Of a DNA stretch of 5,970 nt, positions 4,676-5,970 are shown piece after piece (within the stretch, counting starts at the first letter, position 1; each line of letters opens with the position of its first letter). The notes below the pieces were generated by a model. The model made no database searches and had not been told where the DNA came from. It saw only the letters and a program-made list of their open reading frames with translations. Position numbers and translations under genes: made by a program. Source of the DNA: Candidatus Shapirobacteria bacterium (GTDB taxonomy: Bacteria > Patescibacteriota > Microgenomatia > UBA12405); assembly GCA_020056515.1 (NCBI GenBank), contig JAGVHP010000031.1:1-5970 (forward strand), written 5' to 3'.

Positions 4676-5134
4676 CTTTTTCCGCAATTTTTACACACGA
4701 ATAATATATAATCGCCGCATATATTTTGGAAACTCCGCATTTATACCGTTATTAATAAACTTTTTTACAACACAAAAGATATAACCGCAAAAATAAAATA
4801 TTCATTAGGAATATAATAAACAACACATACAAACAATTACAATATAACCGTAATTAATTTTTAAAACTCCTCATTTAACTTTAAACTTTCCGGTTACTGT
4901 CGTCGAAAATAGAAAGACTTATTACCTATAACCCTTCTCTTTTAATAACATCGCAACCTTTCAAAACATATCATTTTACTTAGTTCAAATCTTCATTTTA
5001 TCCCTCAGTTTACCCCCTTTTCCTTTCTTTAACCATTGGCGGGCGTGTAAATAATCCCCATAAAAAGGAAAAAATCAAAACTTATTTGTCGATAGCAAAC
5101 GAAACCTGTCTCTGATAACCACAAGTTAACCAGT
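4676..5134. other. AT-rich intergenic region between tRNA-Arg and leuS
   Basis: I find no gene or recognisable RNA in these 459 bases. The T5 run at 4677-4681 directly after tRNA-Arg may help end its transcript. A near-perfect 14-bp direct repeat, AAACTCCGCATTTA (4730-4743) and AAACTCCTCATTTA (4864-4877), has no evident meaning. On the minus strand downstream of leuS, T-rich DNA (about 5078-5062) follows a weak 4-bp stem and could be a poor terminator. The + strand is very G-poor here: 4921-4980 has 16 C and 1 G. Confidence 0.7.
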
Positions 5135-5970
5135 TTATATCACTAAATTCACCATCTTTCCTGACACCATAATTTCTTTTATTACCTTTCTACCATTAAT
5201 ATATCCCTTTATTTTTTCGTTATTGTAAATCTGACCCAGTACCTTTTCCCTATTTCCCACTTCCATCCGATCCACTTCAATCACTACCCTTGTTTTTCCG
5301 TTAATCGCCACCGGTATTTTTACACTCTTAGTAATTAACAGATTTTCATCCGTTTTTGGCCATAAAGACTTGTGGACCGAAAACGACTCATCTTTTTTAC
5401 CACCAATCTCATTCCATAGCTCTTCAGCCATATAAGGTGCCAATGGAGCCAACAATTTTATTAAAATCTTCATTTCCTCCCGATTCACCGTCTTTAACTT
5501 ATTAAAGGCTTCCATTAATTTAGCAATTGCCGTATTAAAACCAAAATTCTCAAAATCTTTCCCTACTCCCTCAATCAACTGATTAATAATCAAGCCATTG
5601 TCATATTGGTTCACAAACTTATTTTTTATCTGATTAAAAGTAAATTTTTCTACTTTGTCTAAAAATCTTTTCACTCCCATTAGGGTATTTTCATTCCATG
5701 CCATGGTCCCATCAAACGGTCCCATAAACATCAAATACATTCTCATTACATCAACACCATATTTATCTGCCACTATCTCCGGTACCACCACATTCCCTTT
5801 CGACTTGCTCATTCTTTGGTTATCAAAACCCAATATCACTCCATGTGACATTCTTACTGAATAAGGTTCTGGAATGTCATTAGACACTGCCCCAATATCT
5901 GCTAAAAATTTATAAATAAACCGGGAATAAAGCAAATGTAGGGTATTGTGTTCGTCTCCACCAATATACA
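5135..5970 (-). CDS. leuS: Leucyl-tRNA synthetase, C-terminal part, 5'-truncated by window edge
   Basis: LeuRS charges tRNA-Leu with leucine in the cytoplasm. The frame is open to the window edge and reads YIGGDEHNTLHLLYSRF at 5968-5918, matching the family's YxGGxEHAxxHLLYxRF element of the catalytic domain. It continues with SHGVILGF and the KMSKS-type signature RMSKSKGNVV (5815-5786), which stabilises the adenylate transition state. The anticodon-binding helical bundle follows (including LAPLAPYMAEELWNEIG), then the C-terminal domain (IPVAINGKTR, GYINGRKVIKEIMVSGKMVNLVI region) ending in TAA at 5137-5135. About 278 residues are visible, roughly the last third of a typical LeuRS, and the C-terminus is complete. 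A TTG at 5935 is internal, not a start, because conserved sequence continues upstream of it. The editing domain lies outside the window. Nothing here appears altered. Confidence 0.95.
   Translation of the reverse strand, partial: YIGGDEHNTLHLLYSRFIYKFLADIGAVSNDIPEPYSVRMSHGVILGFDNQRMSKSKGNVVVPEIVADKYGVDVMRMYLMFMGPFDGTMAWNENTLMGVKRFLDKVEKFTFNQIKNKFVNQYDNGLIINQLIEGVGKDFENFGFNTAIAKLMEAFNKLKTVNREEMKILIKLLAPLAPYMAEELWNEIGGKKDESFSVHKSLWPKTDENLLITKSVKIPVAINGKTRVVIEVDRMEVGNREKVLGQIYNNEKIKGYINGRKVIKEIMVSGKMVNLVI

Noticed and set aside
4730..4877. 14-bp near-direct repeat AAACTCCKCATTTA as a regulatory iteron
   Set aside because: Only two copies, one mismatch, in low-complexity DNA; no adjacent gene start makes use of it.
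5095..5115. GCA AAC GAA followed by a near stop, like a tmRNA tag-peptide start
   Set aside because: The tag would be only six residues with no hydrophobic Ala-rich end, and no tRNA-like acceptor and T-arm ends of a tmRNA are found on either side.

Overview
The window most likely comes from a Candidate Phyla Radiation (Patescibacteria) bacterium, probably of the Microgenomates type. This rests on family resemblance recalled from memory, not on a search. The supporting signs are a membrane-anchored PEGA/beta-propeller protein of a kind common in that group, short compact genes, AT-rich intergenic DNA, no encoded tRNA CCA ends, start codons without convincing Shine-Dalgarno sites, and a REP-like GGCGGG hairpin. 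UGA is used as a stop (tagA-like and mreB-like genes), so this is ordinary code 11, not the UGA-glycine code of Gracilibacteria.

Layout, left to right. The 3' part of murB (+) runs in from the left edge. It overlaps tail-to-tail by 62 bp with a WecG/TagA/CpsF-family glycosyltransferase (-). A 337-bp desert of about 16% GC follows. Next is an MreB-family actin-like gene (-), divergent across only 39 bp from a PEGA-domain/beta-propeller membrane protein (+). A small single-span membrane protein of unknown function (-) ends 5 bp after the PEGA gene. Two tRNA genes on the + strand, Pro(CGG) and Arg(CCU), lie in AT-rich DNA. After a 459-bp gap with no recognised gene, the 3' third of leuS (-) runs off the right edge.

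How the genes fit together: the left two thirds is a cell-envelope neighbourhood. MurB makes the peptidoglycan precursor UDP-MurNAc, the TagA-like enzyme adds an amino-sugar to a lipid-linked glycan, MreB-family proteins organise wall growth, and the PEGA protein would stand outside the membrane. The right third is translation machinery (two tRNAs and leucyl-tRNA synthetase).

Most worth following up: (1) the MreB homologue has lost the residues that position water for ATP hydrolysis but keeps its phosphate-1 loop and membrane loop, and it shares a perfect inverted repeat and apparently leaderless back-to-back promoters with the PEGA gene; (2) the Arg(CCU) tRNA has C at three places where U is expected (33, 55, 63), a pattern that C-to-U editing would repair and gene decay would also explain; (3) a REP-like hairpin whose 3' arm is the first bases of the Pro tRNA; (4) a strong C-over-G bias on the + strand through genes of both orientations and intergenic DNA.
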